DNA of 11,808 nucleotides from Akkermansiaceae bacterium (GTDB lineage: Bacteria; Verrucomicrobiota; Verrucomicrobiia; Verrucomicrobiales; Akkermansiaceae), in the NCBI GenBank assembly GCA_018676385.1, contig JABHEX010000134.1, forward strand, positions 1 to 11,808, written 5' to 3'. The translations under genes and the position numbers were made by a program. The notes below the pieces were generated by a model. That model ran no database searches. It had not been told where the DNA came from and saw only the letters and a list, made by a program, of their open reading frames with translations. Shown here one piece after another: positions 5,707 through 11,808 of this stretch. The stretch's first letter is position 1; each line of letters begins with the position of its first letter.

Positions 5707-8298
5707 ATGGATACTATATCTACGCACCCAACTAATCATGGAATTTTAAATTCCATACGCCGTCCCATTAGCCAAAAGGCTGCTGTCCTCATGGCCGTAG
5801 CTGCGGCCATGCCTGTTGCGGCGACCGTTGCGCATGCACAATCCAGTATCGCTACCAAAGAGATTGCACGCCGTGCCTCACTTGTAGTTGATTCTAACAA
5901 GGCGCTTCTCGACGGACGCGCGGCCTATGATGAAAAAAACTATAAAGCCGCGTATGACCAATATGCAGAGGCTTTAAGGCTTTTGCCGCCCGGACCCGCG
6001 CTTGCGGAACGACGCCGTTCCTACCAAGCCCATCTGAGTGATGCTGCCGTTGCACTGGCCCAAGATTATCGTCGCGTTGGAAAGCAGGATGATGCCCGCA
6101 CACTTCTTGAGAATGTTCTTCTTCGAGATCCCGCGAACTTTGATGCCAAAAAGCAACTCGAGTACATTGATGATCCTATTAGGAACAACCCAGCTCTGAA
6201 TTTTGAGCACACAAAAAATGTTAACGACGTTCGTAAGCTCCTCTACATAGGAGAGGGGTTTTACAATCTAGGCAAATATGACCGATCAAATGCTGAATTT
6301 AAGAAAATACTATTGATTGATCCATACAACAAGGCTGCACGTCGCTGGATCGAAAAAGTTGATGCTACAAAGTCTGATTATTACCGTGCTGCATATGATC
6401 AAACCCGTGCTAGCCTGCTCATGGAAGTAGATCGAGCTTGGGAAATCGCAGTGCCTCAAGATGTTCCTGATATTGGTCGTGGCATCACCCAAGGTGGCCC
6501 CAGCACAGGGGTGCAATATATTCAGCAGAAATTGAATAACATCATCATTCCTTTAGTTAATTTTGACAATACTACGGTTGAGGAGGCGCTCGACTACATT
6601 CGCTTACGTGCCCGCGAGCTCGATACTGAGCCTGATGAAAACCGCAAGGGGATTAACTTTATCATTCGTAAGCCATCCGTAACTGGAGCTGGCGGAGGTG
6701 ATATTGATGATGTTGAAGATGCTCTCGCTGCCGATAGTGAGCCTGCTTCCAACATCAGCAGTCTCCGTATCGATGAATTGAAGCTTCGCAATGTGCCTCT
6801 CGGCACTGTGCTGCAGTATATATGTGATAAAACCCGTCTCCGTTACAAGCTTGACGAATATTCAGTCATTTTGCTGCCACTCACCGCGGTCGCTGCAGAT
6901 GATTTATACACACGCCAGTTTGTAGTGCCACCTGATTTTATTGCTAACCTAGAGCAAGGTAATGATGGCGGTGATGGTGGTGATGCTGATCCGTTTGGTG
7001 AAGATGGCGCTGGTCCTGCTATCAGTCAGCGCGCCACAGCATTAGAATTACTTAAAAGCAACGGCGTCAGTTTTCCTGATAAAGCATTTGCCAATTATAT
7101 TCCAGCAACCAGCACACTGGTCGTGCGTAACACTCTATCGAACTTGGATATAATAGAATCCATCATAGAAGCGATTCGCGGTAAAGGCCCGCGTCAGGTT
7201 CGCATTATGACGAAGTTCATCGAGATCTCCCAGGAGAACACTGATGAGCTCGGTTTTGATTGGATTCTCAACCCCAATGCAGCGGCAGGAAACCAATTCG
7301 TTGGTGGTGGAACACTCGGAAATGGATCCGCACGGTCCATCAGTGACTTCGGTCAAGGTGCTCCATTCCCTCCGGGCGCCGATGGCGTGACAAACATTGC
7401 CACTGCTGGGCTTCGTAGTGGTGACTTTGCTGTTACACGTGATAGTATTGATTCATTACTCAATAACCCTAATCGATCATCACAAAATGGATCGGTAGCT
7501 CCAGGCATTCTCTCTTTCACTGGGCTGTTTACTGATGGTGATGTCCAAATGATCATGCGTGGACTCGCCCAGAAAAAAGGAGCTGACATTATGACGGCAC
7601 CCAGTGTGCTTGCACGAAGTGGTGAGAAAGCTACGATTGAGGTGATTCGTGAGTTTATTTATCCAACTGAGTATGAACCACCGGAGCTTCCTAATGCTGT
7701 TGGTGCTACTGGAGCTGGAGGCGAAGCAAACCAAGGTGCGGCTATCTTCCCGGTGACGCCTGCTACTCCCACTGCGTTTGAAACGCGGAATACGGGTGTG
7801 ACGCTCGAGATCGAGCCAACCATTGGTGAGAACAACTACACCATTGACTTACGTTTTGCTCCAGAAATCGTCGAGTTTGAAGGGTTCATCAACTATGGAT
7901 CGCCAATCCAGAGCCCGTCGACAGGACCTGCTCCGCTTTTCCTTCCACAAACAGTTACCATTACGGATAACCGGATTGAGATGCCTGTATTTTCTACACG
8001 CCGAGTCACCACAGCGCTGACGATTTACGACGGTTACACAGTTGCCGTGGGTGGATTGATGCGTGAAGACGTCCAGAACGTCGAAGACAAGGTCCCGATA
8101 CTTGGTGATCTCCCAGTCATTGGACGCCTGTTCCAGTCCAAATCAGAGAATCGAATCAAAAGTAACCTGATTATCTTTGTGACAGCTGAGATCATTGACG
8201 CTGCTGGTAAGCGAATCAATGACAACATGGGTAACTTGCCATCAACTGGCACTGGCTCAGATGTAGAATTAGACGGGGACGACCTCTTGCCTGGCTAA
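5707..8298 (+). CDS. PilQ/GspD-type outer-membrane secretin with N-terminal TPRs (Amuc_1098-like)
   Basis: 863 residues from ATG 5707. That start is preferred over TTG 5617 because it gives a recognisable signal peptide: basic n-region with SIRRPISQK, hydrophobic AAVLMAVAAAMPVAAT, cleavage AHA|Q at 42-45. Then come TPR-like helical repeats (about 57-155 and 167-215, e.g. AAYDEKNYKAAYDQYAEALRLLPP), an STN/N0-like domain (about 275-392, with NNIIIPLVNFDNTTVEEALDYI and the second half LRNVPLGTVLQYICDKT), a second N-type domain (about 398-490, FANYIPATSTLVVRNT...DIIESII), and the secretin barrel (about 495-835) with APSVLARSGEKATIEV (631-646) and the hallmark VPILGDLPVIGRLFQSKS (796-813). The Asp/Gly segment at 418-434 is a flexible insertion in the N-region. 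Forms the outer-membrane channel for a type IV pilus or type II-like machine. The exact partner system cannot be fixed from here. Secretin identity is firm. Confidence 0.92.
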   Translation: MDTISTHPTNHGILNSIRRPISQKAAVLMAVAAAMPVAATVAHAQSSIATKEIARRASLVVDSNKALLDGRAAYDEKNYKAAYDQYAEALRLLPPGPALAERRRSYQAHLSDAAVALAQDYRRVGKQDDARTLLENVLLRDPANFDAKKQLEYIDDPIRNNPALNFEHTKNVNDVRKLLYIGEGFYNLGKYDRSNAEFKKILLIDPYNKAARRWIEKVDATKSDYYRAAYDQTRASLLMEVDRAWEIAVPQDVPDIGRGITQGGPSTGVQYIQQKLNNIIIPLVNFDNTTVEEALDYIRLRARELDTEPDENRKGINFIIRKPSVTGAGGGDIDDVEDALAADSEPASNISSLRIDELKLRNVPLGTVLQYICDKTRLRYKLDEYSVILLPLTAVAADDLYTRQFVVPPDFIANLEQGNDGGDGGDADPFGEDGAGPAISQRATALELLKSNGVSFPDKAFANYIPATSTLVVRNTLSNLDIIESIIEAIRGKGPRQVRIMTKFIEISQENTDELGFDWILNPNAAAGNQFVGGGTLGNGSARSISDFGQGAPFPPGADGVTNIATAGLRSGDFAVTRDSIDSLLNNPNRSSQNGSVAPGILSFTGLFTDGDVQMIMRGLAQKKGADIMTAPSVLARSGEKATIEVIREFIYPTEYEPPELPNAVGATGAGGEANQGAAIFPVTPATPTAFETRNTGVTLEIEPTIGENNYTIDLRFAPEIVEFEGFINYGSPIQSPSTGPAPLFLPQTVTITDNRIEMPVFSTRRVTTALTIYDGYTVAVGGLMREDVQNVEDKVPILGDLPVIGRLFQSKSENRIKSNLIIFVTAEIIDAAGKRINDNMGNLPSTGTGSDVELDGDDLLPG

Positions 8299-8333
8299 CC
8301 TACCCAGGTCAGTAATTTTAGCTAACGCGTTTC

Positions 8334-8367
8334 AAGCCTCGGTCGTTTTTTGACGGCCGAGGTTTTT
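8334..8367 (+). terminator. Rho-independent terminator after the secretin gene
   Basis: Stem arms CCTCGGTCGT (8337-8346) and ACGGCCGAGG (8353-8362) pair over ten bases, one of them G-U, around loop TTTTTG. A-A-G before and T-T-T after extend the stem, and T-run 8363-8367 follows. The opposite strand lacks a T-run after the stem, so it works rightward only. It ends the pilus-like cassette and separates it from coaE. Confidence 0.85.
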
Positions 8368-8423
8368 GCATACAAAGAATCATCTTGGCAGACGAGTGGG
8401 TAAGGATGCACACTCAATATCAA

Positions 8424-8433
8424 TAAGGAGGTT
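8424..8433 (+). promoter_or_regulatory. Very strong Shine-Dalgarno unusually close to the coaE start
   Basis: TAAGGAGGT (8424-8432) matches the 16S anti-SD over nine bases, but only one base separates it from ATG 8434; the GGAGG core ends two bases before the ATG, closer than the usual five to nine. It supports a start in this neighbourhood; the next in-frame candidate, TTG 8446, would be too far at 14 bases. Confidence 0.75.
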
Positions 8434-9048
8434 ATGCAGCATAACTTGAAAACCATTTGTCTTTCTGGAGGCGTTGCTACTGGTAAGTCGACATGTGTAA
8501 AAATTATTAAGCGACTATTACCTGGCTGTGTAATATTTGACGCTGACACTTGCGTGCGCGATTTATATTTAAAAGACGAAATACAAAAAGAATTGACCAG
8601 TCGTTTTGGTCGCGAGGTCATACTTCCTCATGGCGAAATTGATAAAGAGGCATTGCGTAATATTGCTTTCACAGATACCTCATCTAGACAGGAGCTAGAA
8701 AGTGTTTTCCATCCCAGAGTGCGTGAGGAATGTCTTGCTTTGTTACGGAAAACCACTAAAAACAAGTCGTCACGCTTGTTCGTTGCGGATATCCCCCTCC
8801 TGTTTGAGAAGGGATTTGATTTTGGTCAGTCGGCCAATCTGTTGGTTGCCACCAGTGGGCAAACCCAAATTGAACGACTCAAAAATCGTAACGCATGGTG
8901 TGACACAACGGTGCAAGCCGTGATCTCGGCCCAAATGCCCTTGGGCAAGAAGATGATCCTTGCGGATTCCATCTTTTGGAACGAGGGCAGTGTCGAGATG
9001 CTAGAGAAACAGTGCCGGCGCTATTTTAGCTCGTGCGGATTAATCTGA
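8434..9048 (+). CDS. coaE: Dephospho-CoA kinase
   Basis: Phosphorylates the 3'-OH of the ribose of dephospho-CoA, the last step of coenzyme A synthesis, in the cytoplasm. 204 residues, the normal family size. P-loop GGVATGKST is at 12-20, the substrate-site Asp pair DAD at 36-38, the family pattern ELESVFHPRVREE at 87-99, PLLFEKGFD at 121-129, and the lid/C-terminal QMPLGKKMILADSIFWNEGS (167-186) corresponds to the usual QMP..EK...AD..I.N.G. The ATG start adds four residues (MQHN) before the conserved core; most family members begin about there. It follows the cassette terminator, so it probably has its own promoter, which I could not identify, and is probably cotranscribed with rho 72 bases downstream. 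Nothing looks broken. Confidence 0.95.
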   Translation: MQHNLKTICLSGGVATGKSTCVKIIKRLLPGCVIFDADTCVRDLYLKDEIQKELTSRFGREVILPHGEIDKEALRNIAFTDTSSRQELESVFHPRVREECLALLRKTTKNKSSRLFVADIPLLFEKGFDFGQSANLLVATSGQTQIERLKNRNAWCDTTVQAVISAQMPLGKKMILADSIFWNEGSVEMLEKQCRRYFSSCGLI

Positions 9049-9055
9049 TTCAGAT
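9043..9055. repeat. Small palindrome over the coaE stop codon
   Basis: ATCTGA (9043-9048) and TCAGAT (9050-9055) are perfect inverted copies about one central T. The left arm contains the coaE stop codon. It sits in the coaE-rho gap near an A/T-rich TATTAT (9064-9069). It could be an operator or chance; there is no T-run, so it is not a terminator. Confidence 0.25.
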
Positions 9056-9120
9056 GAAATCCATATTATAGCTACCAACGCCGCTCTGTCATATTCACAA
9101 ATAAATTTTAACTAGACCCA

Positions 9121-10479
9121 ATGAACGAAGAACCTGAAAATGAAAATTTGCCCGCGGAAAAAACGGAGCTTTCGTCCGAGGCGGCGACGCCAGTGGCCAT
9201 ACTCCCAAAGCTGCCTAAGAAGATTTCTATCAATGAATTTCGAATCAAGCCGCTATCGGAAATTTATTCTATGTTAGAAGCATTGCCGGTAAAGATCCCT
9301 GCAAAAGCATCTAAGAGCCAGCTGGTATTTGAGTTAGTCGCCTTCTATGCGAAAGAGGGAGTGGAGGTTATAGGTGAAGGGGTGATGGAACAAGCAAAGG
9401 ATAATTATGCGATGCTGCGAGATCCTGAAAAAAGCTTCAAAACATCCCCTGACGACCTCTATATGAGCGGTCACCTGATTCGTGAGTATGGTGTTTTGGT
9501 GGGCCAGCGGCTGAAGGTTAGTCTGCGTGCACCTAAAGGGCGTGATAAGTATATCTCTGTAGATGAAATTCTTGAAATCGAGGGTCTCCCGACTGATGAA
9601 TATAAAAAACCTAAGAACTTCGAAAATCTCACTGCTATGTTTCCTGACCAGCGGGTTCATCTCGAGAATGCCGAAACAGGCCTATCACCCCGCGTGCTTG
9701 ATCTCGTTGCACCCTTGGGGAAAGGTCAGAGAGGACTTATCGTAGCACCGCCACGTGGAGGTAAGACCATTTTGTTAAAACAAATTGCTAAGTCTATTCA
9801 GCTTAACCACCCTGAAGTGGAGTTGATCATTCTGCTGCTCGATGAACGCCCAGAGGAAGTCACCGATTTTGAAGAAACGGTCGATGCTGAAGTTTTCAGT
9901 TCTACTTTTGATGAATCGGCCAAGCGTCACGCCCAGGTCTCTGATCTTGTGATGGAGCGTGCCAAGCGCTTGGTTGAAATGGGTAAAGATGTTATTCTCT
10001 TGCTGGATAGTCTAACACGTCTCGCCCGCGGTCACAACAACGCACAGCGCGGCGGTGGCCCAATAGGATCCGGCGGACTCAGTCCGGTGGCACTGCAGCA
10101 AAGCCGTAAGTTTTTTGGCGCTGCACGCAACTGTGAAGAAGGTGGTAGTCTGACAATTCTCGCTTCCGCACTGATTGAGACGGAGTCTAAGATGGACGAG
10201 GTCATTTTTGAGGAATTCAAAGGAACAGGCAACATGGAGGTGCGCTTGGATCGTGAGCTTGCCGAACAGCGAATTTATCCAGCAATTCATATTCCCCAGA
10301 GTGGCACCAGAAATGACGACCGCCTCTATCACCCAGATGAAATGGCAAAAGTTCTCGAGATCCGGCGTCAGCTCGCGTCGCTGCCTATCGGTGAGGCCAT
10401 AGAAACACTTCTGAAAAACCTTTCCAAGACAGGGAGCAACGTCGAACTGCTAATGTCAGGACTCACTATCGGAAGGTAA
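9121..10479 (+). CDS. rho: Transcription termination factor Rho
   Basis: Hexameric RNA-dependent ATPase/helicase that ends transcription of untranslated RNA. 452 residues: an acidic N-terminal tail (1-30), Rho N-terminal helical domain (about 36-80), a cold-shock-like RNA-binding domain (about 85-155), then the RecA-type motor: Walker A APPRGGKT (209-216), LLLDERPEEVTDF with Asp241 and Arg243, Walker B DVILLLDS (290-297) with RLARGHNN, R-loop region QRGGGPIGSGGLSP (309-322), FFGAARNCEEGGSLTILASALIETESKMDEVIFEEFKGTGNMEV (331-374 in outline) and SGTRNDDRL. The motor is clearly intact. The RNA-binding domain is divergent: the usual GFGFLR motif is represented by NYAMLRD at about 95-101, which I recall as typical of verrucomicrobial Rho. 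ATG 9121 has no Shine-Dalgarno. Probably cotranscribed with coaE. Confidence 0.97.
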   Translation: MNEEPENENLPAEKTELSSEAATPVAILPKLPKKISINEFRIKPLSEIYSMLEALPVKIPAKASKSQLVFELVAFYAKEGVEVIGEGVMEQAKDNYAMLRDPEKSFKTSPDDLYMSGHLIREYGVLVGQRLKVSLRAPKGRDKYISVDEILEIEGLPTDEYKKPKNFENLTAMFPDQRVHLENAETGLSPRVLDLVAPLGKGQRGLIVAPPRGGKTILLKQIAKSIQLNHPEVELIILLLDERPEEVTDFEETVDAEVFSSTFDESAKRHAQVSDLVMERAKRLVEMGKDVILLLDSLTRLARGHNNAQRGGGPIGSGGLSPVALQQSRKFFGAARNCEEGGSLTILASALIETESKMDEVIFEEFKGTGNMEVRLDRELAEQRIYPAIHIPQSGTRNDDRLYHPDEMAKVLEIRRQLASLPIGEAIETLLKNLSKTGSNVELLMSGLTIGR

Positions 10480-10699
10480 GCCGCTCATGGTTATTCAATC
10501 GCAGCAGAGAAAGTCGACTGCTCGAAGCTATCATTAACAACCTGTTGCGTTGCCTCACCTTTGGCACATTTGTGTCATTACGATGTCGGTCGTTTTCTGC
10601 CTCTGCATCTATCAAGTTTCACGAGTTTACCAAACGTTTACTAGTGCGTGATTTTTTTGTTCGCATTGAGAGCGAGCAGCACTTGCTATTTGCCAGATG

Positions 10700-10750
10700 A
10701 TCAGCCCTCATGGCAGCTCACTTTAGCATAACGATTGTTATTGGGCTGAT
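10700..10750. repeat. Inverted repeat with 35-base loop
   Basis: ATCAGCCC (10700-10707) and GGGCTGAT (10743-10750) are perfect inverted copies. The loop contains a smaller ATAAC/GTTAT pair around GATT. A structured RNA or chance; no T-run follows. Confidence 0.35.
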
Positions 10751-10762
10751 GCTGATTTGTGA

Positions 10763-10776
10763 CAACAAATTTGTTG
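10763..10776. repeat. 14-bp perfect palindrome CAACAAATTTGTTG
   Basis: Perfect dyad with core ACAAATTTGT. The same ten-base core recurs at 11498-11507 inside the next gene. It has the size of a dimeric regulator site, but nothing shows which regulator. Confidence 0.3.
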
Positions 10777-10876
10777 ATGCCCAAGAACTGCTGAGGCATA
10801 GATCTGTGGTTACCTTAACTTATTTGAGTCATTAATATTAGGGGATGTATTCAACGCAAATCTGCAAAGATCAAGT

Positions 10877-11128
10877 CTATCCCATAAATGAAATAGCTGT
10901 CATGTCGGTTATTTGGCTGCGTGCGCCATCTGAAGATTTAAAAATGATTTCACCCTGCATTTCTCCATCCTTCACTTCAATTTCTGAGAAAAGAGAATAG
11001 CTTCACAGGTATTTTTTTGGCGAGATTTCTCCAGTAGCGTTTGGCACGAATGTTGTCCCTAATAATTGTGTCTGTTTTGATCGAGCTTGGAAGCGATTTT
11101 TCTGAGTATGGCAAGGCTCTGCAAAGCA
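10877..11128 (-). pseudogene. Possible remnant of a decayed gene (doubtful)
   Basis: Read on the minus strand from 11128, one frame gives 41 codons (including LLGTTFVPNATGEISPKKYL), a TGA at 11005-11003, then 41 more codons (including FSEIEVKDGEMQGEIIFKSS) to a TAG at 10879-10877. The composition is protein-like, with an acidic/hydrophobic alternation in the second part, and one stop separates the halves. I do not recognise the product, the upstream end is closed by another stop, and stretches this long are expected by chance in 940 bases. Confidence 0.15.
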
Positions 11129-11355
11129 TTACCCTCGATGGAGAAGAGTTGCTGTTCTATCGATTCACCGGTGCTCGGGGCTTCGAGTGATTTGAAATTT
11201 TACCATCGATTGGTAAAACCGTCTGCGTAGTGAGCTTGTCAGGTGATGGTAGAAATAACCTCACGAGGGGTATTCTTTAGAGTATTCAACTCGAAACATC
11301 TTCTGATGCTACACCTTCCTCAGTGAAGCACCCTTCATGATTTATGAATTCGGAG

Positions 11356-11390
11356 TTGACAGAAATTGTTATTATTAGATAAATATCTAA
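11356..11390 (+). promoter_or_regulatory. Likely promoter with overlapping operator upstream of the exported protein
   Basis: An exact TTGACA is at 11356-11361. The expected -10 place (11379-11385) is A/T-rich (ATAAAT/TAAATA) but not a good match. A perfect 16-bp palindrome, TTAGATA-AA-TATCTAA (11375-11390), covers the spacer and -10 and ends 32 bases before the ATG at 11423. That arrangement is typical of a site where a bound regulator blocks polymerase. The regulator is unknown. Confidence 0.45.
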
Positions 11391-11422
11391 ATAAGCCAAT
11401 ATCCCAAATCTACACCCATCAA

Positions 11423-11808
11423 ATGAAATATCATACACCTTTTAAATCCTTCGTCGCTTTTTCAATCTGGACATGTTTGGCCCTTGCCTCCGCTGTGACA
11501 AATTTGTCAGCGCAAGTCACACTCTCGGAAGACGATCATGCTAACAGTTACCTCAAGCAAACTCGTAGCTTTAGTATTAGCAGTGGTGGTTCTTGGGTGT
11601 GGGAAAGTGACTCGGAATGGCTGACCAGTGACGGCGAGGCTGCAACCCAGACGGGAAACCTTCATAACGAACCAATCAACGGACAGTCCGAGGCCAACTA
11701 CGACAACGTGCTCAACAACGGTACTTTCGCGGCTGGAACCGGATACTTACTTGGAGACACCATCACTTTAGCCGACGGCACGACGATCACCACGACCGCA
11801 GTTGATGG
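11423..11808 (+). CDS. N-terminal part of a large exported protein, unknown function (runs off window)
   Basis: 128 residues are visible. The signal peptide is clear: MKYHTPFKSF, then hydrophobic AFSIWTCLALASAV and a likely LSA|Q cleavage at about 29-31. The mature start is Ser/Thr/Gly/Asn-rich: SFSISSGGSWVWESDSEWL (about 49-67), the kind of 'W-x-x-x-S-x-x-W' strand seen in surface beta-sandwich repeats, then GTGYLLGDTITLADGTTITT (about 105-124), a GTGY..GDTITL pattern common in long repetitive adhesin-like or appendage proteins. No enzyme motif is visible. It has its own upstream promoter-like sequence and no Shine-Dalgarno. It is unknown whether it works with the pilus-like cassette. The surface-protein assignment is inference from composition; the signal peptide is firm. 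Confidence 0.7.
   Translation, partial: MKYHTPFKSFVAFSIWTCLALASAVTNLSAQVTLSEDDHANSYLKQTRSFSISSGGSWVWESDSEWLTSDGEAATQTGNLHNEPINGQSEANYDNVLNNGTFAAGTGYLLGDTITLADGTTITTTAVD
11496..11509. repeat. 14-bp palindrome TGACAAATTTGTCA within the signal-peptide codons
   Basis: Perfect dyad in the coding start of the exported protein, sharing core ACAAATTTGT with the palindrome at 10763-10776. It could be a downstream operator or a chance product of the codons for VTNLS. Confidence 0.3.

Larger units (their letters stand above)
10480..11422. other. Long stretch with no convincing gene between rho and the exported protein
   Basis: About 940 bases in which all frames are broken by stops. No frame exceeds about 60 codons with a plausible start, and I see no tRNA-like fold. 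No clear rho-independent terminator follows rho. It contains short inverted repeats (separate entries) and, on the minus strand at 11128-10877, two abutting open stretches of 41 codons in one frame separated by a single TGA, possibly a decayed gene end. Candidate short frames such as 11050-11190 plus (46 residues) are not better than chance. Confidence 0.6.

Noticed and set aside
10012..10332. 106-codon minus-strand frame inside rho
   Set aside because: It is antisense to the conserved motor region of Rho, so its openness follows from rho codon use.
10640..10660. T-run after rho as a possible rho-independent terminator
   Set aside because: The seven-T run (about 10651-10657) is not preceded by a stable GC-rich stem.
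10840..10884. GGGGAT...ATCCC end pairing suggesting a tRNA
   Set aside because: Only five end pairs form, with no D, anticodon or T arm.
11050..11190. 46-residue plus-strand frame MLSLIIVSVLIELGSDF...
   Set aside because: Other frames over the same bases, on both strands, look equally protein-like, there is no ribosome site, and the length is within chance.
690..11808. CRISPR array or insertion sequence
   Set aside because: No regularly spaced direct repeats, transposase motifs or terminal inverted repeats with target duplications are visible.

Overview
The window looks like a chromosome segment from a member of Verrucomicrobiota, probably Opitutae/Puniceicoccales-like. The main reason is a five-gene block matching, gene for gene and in the same order, the locus I know from Akkermansia as Amuc_1102-1101-1100-1099-1098 (small exported protein, PilM-like, Amuc_1100, Amuc_1099, PilQ-like secretin). 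The C-terminal segment of the third gene is clearly recognisable as Amuc_1100-type. The Rho protein also has the diverged RNA-binding domain I associate with this phylum. The assignment comes from remembered family features, not a search.

Layout. 1-689 (minus) is the N-terminal part of an archaeal/eukaryote-type prolyl-tRNA synthetase cut by the window edge. A short divergent intergenic region (690-887) separates it from the plus-strand cassette at 888-8298: a signal-peptide protein; a PilM ATPase-like protein fused in one chain to a PilN-like membrane segment; two single-pass inner-membrane proteins that both begin MSWxxEN (one Amuc_1100-like, one carrying a thrombospondin-3-like Asp-rich motif); and an 863-residue TPR-secretin. 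A rho-independent terminator at 8334-8367 closes the cassette. coaE (8434-9048) and rho (9121-10479) follow on the same strand. About 940 bases with no convincing gene come next (10480-11422). The window ends inside a new exported protein starting at 11423, preceded by a TTGACA box and a perfect 16-bp palindrome.

How the genes fit together. The cassette reads as the trans-envelope part of a type IV pilus or type II secretion-like machine. PilM-PilN forms the cytoplasmic and inner-membrane platform, the two MSWxxEN proteins span to the periplasm in the place of PilO/PilP-type parts, and the secretin forms the outer-membrane gate with TPRs in its periplasmic end. No pilin, prepilin peptidase, PilB/PilT ATPase or PilC is present, so those parts must be elsewhere or absent. 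The most striking sequence-level signals are a nine-G run inside the Amuc_1100-like gene, where a one-base gain or loss truncates the protein before its conserved C-terminal part, and the single-chain PilM-PilN architecture.

Translation signals are also unusual. None of the other eight starts shows a clear Shine-Dalgarno; cassette starts tend to follow A/C/T-rich stretches. coaE instead has a nine-base anti-SD match only one to two bases from its ATG.
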